A stretch of DNA of 6,788 nt from Actinomycetota bacterium (GTDB lineage: Bacteria; Actinomycetota; Acidimicrobiia; IMCC26256; PALSA-610), in NCBI GenBank assembly GCA_030839105.1, contig JAUZEI010000010.1, forward strand, positions 1-6,788, given 5' to 3'. The notes beneath the pieces were generated by a model, which worked only from the letters and a program-made list of their open reading frames with translations, was not told where the DNA came from and made no database searches. Positions 4,431-6,788 of this stretch are shown here, piece by piece. Numbering within the stretch: the stretch's first letter is position 1; the number at the start of each line of letters is the position of its first letter. A program made the translations under genes and the position numbers.

Positions 4431-5540
4431 GTGCAGGCGCGGGTTGCGGTGTTGGGTGGTGGCCAACTCGGTTGGATGCTCGGACTGGCCGGGATCCCAC
4501 TCGGTTGTGAATTCACATTCCTCGATCCCGGCGCCGGCGCAACCGCAGGCGCGGTCGGCGAGCTGATCGTCGGCGCACTGGACGACGTGGCGGCCGCGCT
4601 GCGTGCGGCCACCAACGCAACGGTCGTCACCTACGAGTGGGAGGGCGTCCCCGCCGCCACCGCTCGCGCGCTCGAATCCGGTGCACCCGTGTACCCGCCG
4701 CCGGAGGCGCTCGACATCGCGCAGGATCGCATCGTGGAGAAGACCAAGCTCCGCGACCTGGGGATCGCGACGGCGCCCTTCGTCGCAGTCGACTCCCTCG
4801 ACGATCTCCACGCCGCCGTCGACATCATCGGTTTGCCGTCGATCCTCAAGACGCGGCGCGGCGGCTACGACGGCAAGGGCCAGGCCGTGCTCCGTGATCC
4901 GGCCGACGTCGACGGCGCTTGGCCGCGGCTCGGTGCGGTTGCGTCCATCCTCGAGGGTTTCGTTCCCTTCGACCGCGAGCTCTCCATCGTCGCGGTGCGC
5001 GCCCGCGACGGTGAGATCAGGTGTTGGCCGGCGGTCGAGAACGGTCACCGCGACGGGATCCTCCGCCTCACGCGCGCGCCCGCGCCCGGCCTCGACGACG
5101 CGCTCCAGGAGCGCGCGGAAGCAGCGATCCGCCCGTTGCTCGAAGACCTCGAATACGTCGGAGTGTGCTGCGTCGAGTTGTTCGATCTCGGCGACGTCGT
5201 GCTCGCCAACGAGATTGCACCGCGTGTGCACAACTCCGGGCATTGGACCATCGAAGGCGCGGAGACGAGTCAGTTCGAGAACCACCTGCGCGCGATCCTG
5301 GGGATGCCCCTCGGCTCGACCGCCCCGCGCGGGCCGAGCGCGATGGTGAACTGCATCGGCGCGATGCCCGACCGCGACGCGATCCTCCGCATTCCCGGCG
5401 CGCACCTCCACGACTACGCCAAGGCCGCGCGCCCGGGCCGCAAGGTCGGACACGTCACCGTCACCGCGCCCGAACCCGAAACGCTCGAGGCGCGGCTCAG
5501 ACCGGTGATCGCGCTATGCGACCGCGCCGTTCTCCCGTAG
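4431..5540 (+). CDS. purK: 5-(carboxyamino)imidazole ribonucleotide synthase PurK
   Basis: A 369-residue ATP-grasp enzyme that uses ATP and bicarbonate to turn AIR into N5-CAIR in purine synthesis; PurE then makes CAIR. Visible landmarks: GGGQLG (9-14), YEWEGVP (68-74), QDRIVEKTKLRDLG (98-111), the ATP-grasp loop LKTRRGGYDGKGQ (139-151), EGFVPFDRELSIVAVR (175-190), PAVENGHRDGI (200-210), the metal and substrate region ELFDLGDVVLANEIAPRVHNSGHW (249-272) with E249 and E261, TSQFENHLRAILGMPLG (279-295), and HLHDYAK...GRKVGHV (325-342). Length is typical. W15 replaces the usual Arg after GGGQLG. The GTG start follows directly from the motif-bearing N-terminus and the hexamer 7 nt upstream. No purE is seen beside it; the downstream neighbour is the convergent racemase gene, whose end overlaps this one by 27 bp. 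Confidence 0.95.
   Translation: MQARVAVLGGGQLGWMLGLAGIPLGCEFTFLDPGAGATAGAVGELIVGALDDVAAALRAATNATVVTYEWEGVPAATARALESGAPVYPPPEALDIAQDRIVEKTKLRDLGIATAPFVAVDSLDDLHAAVDIIGLPSILKTRRGGYDGKGQAVLRDPADVDGAWPRLGAVASILEGFVPFDRELSIVAVRARDGEIRCWPAVENGHRDGILRLTRAPAPGLDDALQERAEAAIRPLLEDLEYVGVCCVELFDLGDVVLANEIAPRVHNSGHWTIEGAETSQFENHLRAILGMPLGSTAPRGPSAMVNCIGAMPDRDAILRIPGAHLHDYAKAARPGRKVGHVTVTAPEPETLEARLRPVIALCDRAVLP
5514..5540. other. 27-bp convergent overlap of purK and mcr 3' ends
   Basis: The two genes run toward each other and share 27 bp. Codon boundaries coincide on the two strands, so each gene places exactly nine codons here: L-C-D-R-A-V-L-P-stop for PurK and L-R-E-N-G-A-V-A-stop for the racemase. Each TAG stop is the complement of a CTA leucine codon in the other gene. 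No room is left for a terminator between the genes. Confidence 0.85.
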
Positions 5541-6656
5541 CTTCGTGAGGTCGGCGCCGGAAATTCCCCAGTCGGCCAATGCCTCGTCGGTGTGCTGGCC
5601 CGGCCAGGGCGCCGAACGTTGCACCTCGCCGGCGGTCCGGGAGAAGCGCGGCGCGGGGGCGGGCTGAGGGACGCCGTCGCGTTCGATGATCGTGTGGCGC
5701 GCCTTGATGTGCGCGTCGTCGGTTGCCTCGGTCATCGTCAGCACCGGCGCGTAACACGCGTCGCTGCCGAGCAAGACTTCGTCCCACTCGGCGCGCGTCT
5801 TCGTCTTGAAGAGGTCCGTGAATCGGGTGCGCAGCGCGTCCCACCCATTCGGGTCCATCTGCGCGGGGAGGTCGTCGCCTCCGAGGCCGAGCCGCGTGAT
5901 GAGCTCGGCGTAGAACTGCGGTTCGAGCGAACCGAGCGCGATGTACTTGCCGTCCTTCGTCTCGTACGTGTCGTAGAACGGCGCGCCAGTGTCGAGCACG
6001 TTGGTGCCGTGCTGTTCCTTCCAGACGCCGAGCTGCTTCAGACCCCACATCATCGACATCAACGTGGCGGTGCCGTCGACCATGGCGACGTCGATCACCT
6101 GACCTTCACCCGACGCCTTCGCCTCGAGGATTCCGCACACGAGCCCGAACGCCATGAACATGCCGCCCCCGCCGAAGTCGCCCACGAGATTGATCGGCGG
6201 GGTCGGCTTGCTGTCGGCGCGCCCGAAGTGCGCGAGGGCGCCGGCCAGCGCGATGTAGTTGATGTCGTGGCCCGCGGCCATCGCCATGGGACCCTCCTGG
6301 CCCCAACCCGTCATCCGTCCGTAGACGAGCTTCGGGTTCCGAGCGAGGCAGACGTCGGGGCCGAGGCCGAGTCGCTCGGTCACACCGGGGCGAAAGCCCT
6401 CGAACAGGGCGTCGGCGCCTTCGACCAGGCGGAGCACCAGCTCCACGCCCTCGGGATTCTTGAGATCGACGCCGATCGACCGCCGGCCCCGGTAGAGCGG
6501 TTCGAGATTCGGCTTGTCGAACTGCGCCGGGTTGACCTGCTGAGCCCGGTCGACCCGGATGATGTCGGCACCCATGTCCGACAACAACATGCCGGCGAAC
6601 GGCCCCGGTCCGATCCCGGCCAACTCCACGATCTTGATTCCTGTGAGCGGTCCCAT
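5514..6656 (-). CDS. mcr: alpha-methylacyl-CoA racemase (family III CoA-transferase fold)
   Basis: A 380-residue CaiB/BaiF-fold protein closely matching the racemase branch. It opens with LTGIKIVELAGIGPGPFAGM (4-23) and LSDMGADIIRVDR (25-37). The catalytic set of the Mycobacterium tuberculosis racemase (H126, D156, E241) is found at the same spacing: H130 in GHDINY (with D131), D160 in LVGDFGGGGMF, and E245 in GSLEPQFYA. APRFSRT (335-341) near the end is also typical. The enzyme epimerises the 2-methyl centre of branched acyl-CoAs so they can enter beta-oxidation, for example in degradation of sterol side chains or branched fatty acids. True CoA-transferases of this fold have an Asp on a different surface, and the GHDINY plus EPQFY pair argues against that role. 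An in-frame TTG at 6665 would add three residues; the ATG at 6656 is preferred because TAGGTT lies 7 nt before it. The last nine codons overlap purK on the opposite strand. Confidence 0.93.
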   Translation of the reverse strand: MGPLTGIKIVELAGIGPGPFAGMLLSDMGADIIRVDRAQQVNPAQFDKPNLEPLYRGRRSIGVDLKNPEGVELVLRLVEGADALFEGFRPGVTERLGLGPDVCLARNPKLVYGRMTGWGQEGPMAMAAGHDINYIALAGALAHFGRADSKPTPPINLVGDFGGGGMFMAFGLVCGILEAKASGEGQVIDVAMVDGTATLMSMMWGLKQLGVWKEQHGTNVLDTGAPFYDTYETKDGKYIALGSLEPQFYAELITRLGLGGDDLPAQMDPNGWDALRTRFTDLFKTKTRAEWDEVLLGSDACYAPVLTMTEATDDAHIKARHTIIERDGVPQPAPAPRFSRTAGEVQRSAPWPGQHTDEALADWGISGADLTKLRENGAVA

Positions 6657-6788
6657 GGCCTGCAACCTACGCGCGGCCCCGCGACAAGCGCATGTTGTGC
6701 CTACCGGTCGGCTCCGCTGCCGCTCACGTCCACTGGTCGCTCGCGCTCCGCCTCCTGTTCACCGGAACCGCGTAACCTCTCGCCGCCG
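6657..6788. other. intergenic stretch upstream of mcr; no gene seen
   Basis: No supportable coding sequence is present; a 27-codon plus-strand ATG frame from 6692 has no family features. Near the window end TAACCT (6773-6778, plus strand) resembles the -10 hexamers of other genes here and could serve a divergent plus-strand gene starting just beyond the edge, but no start codon is visible. ACAA and TTGT (6684-6698) form a small 4-bp inverted repeat in the mcr upstream region. Confidence 0.4.
6664..6669 (-). promoter_or_regulatory. -10-like hexamer of mcr (leaderless start)
   Basis: TAGGTT on the minus strand ends 7 nt before the ATG at 6656 (intervening GCAGGCC). An RNA starting here would begin at or next to the ATG and would exclude the upstream TTG at 6665, which lies inside the hexamer. 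GCAGG is at best a weak ribosome site. Confidence 0.42.

Noticed and set aside
4113..5453. 446-residue minus-strand open frame across purK
   Set aside because: Antisense to an unmistakable PurK, with low-complexity Arg/Gly/Asp composition and no recognisable domain.
6684..6698. ACAA-N7-TTGT inverted repeat upstream of mcr
   Set aside because: Arms of only 4 bp are too common by chance to call an operator.

Overview
The window is high-GC chromosomal DNA with strong G/C preference at third codon positions. It carries ordinary actinobacterial-type genes: an alpha-methylacyl-CoA racemase close to the mycobacterial type, a PurK, an RmuC and a LemA-like protein. Several genes have TAnnnT -10-like hexamers 6 to 8 nt before the start codon, so leaderless transcription is likely. 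Together this suggests an actinobacterium, possibly of the Acidimicrobiia. The lineage is an inference, since there is no rRNA or other marker here. I see no phage, IS, CRISPR, tRNA or defence genes.

Left part (1-2643), minus strand: a candidate 30-codon ORF (2512-2604), an FAD-dependent monooxygenase-like protein (1067-2485), an epoxide-hydrolase-type alpha/beta hydrolase (240-1052) only 14 nt further on, and the first 24 codons of an unidentified gene (1-74). The monooxygenase and hydrolase each have a clear Shine-Dalgarno and look like one operon, perhaps an oxidise-then-hydrolyse catabolic pair. A near-palindromic 16-mer (200-215) lies before the partial gene.

Middle part (2644-5540), plus strand: a small LemA-like membrane-anchored helical protein, two adjacent stem-loops, an RmuC-family predicted nuclease, and PurK of purine synthesis. 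Each of these three genes lacks a clear Shine-Dalgarno and has its own -10-like hexamer just before the start, so they may be separate transcription units despite being co-directional.

Right part (5514-6788), minus strand: a family III CoA-transferase fold enzyme with the full alpha-methylacyl-CoA racemase catalytic set. It converges on purK, and the two 3' ends overlap by 27 bp in codon register, so each TAG stop is a CTA leucine codon of the other gene. The last 130 bases hold no gene I can support.

The most unusual items are the symmetric purK/racemase overlap, the repeated leaderless start architecture on one half of the window against Shine-Dalgarno starts on the other, the small acidic ORF in front of the monooxygenase, and the monooxygenase/epoxide-hydrolase pairing. 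I found no evidence of a wholly new multi-gene system.
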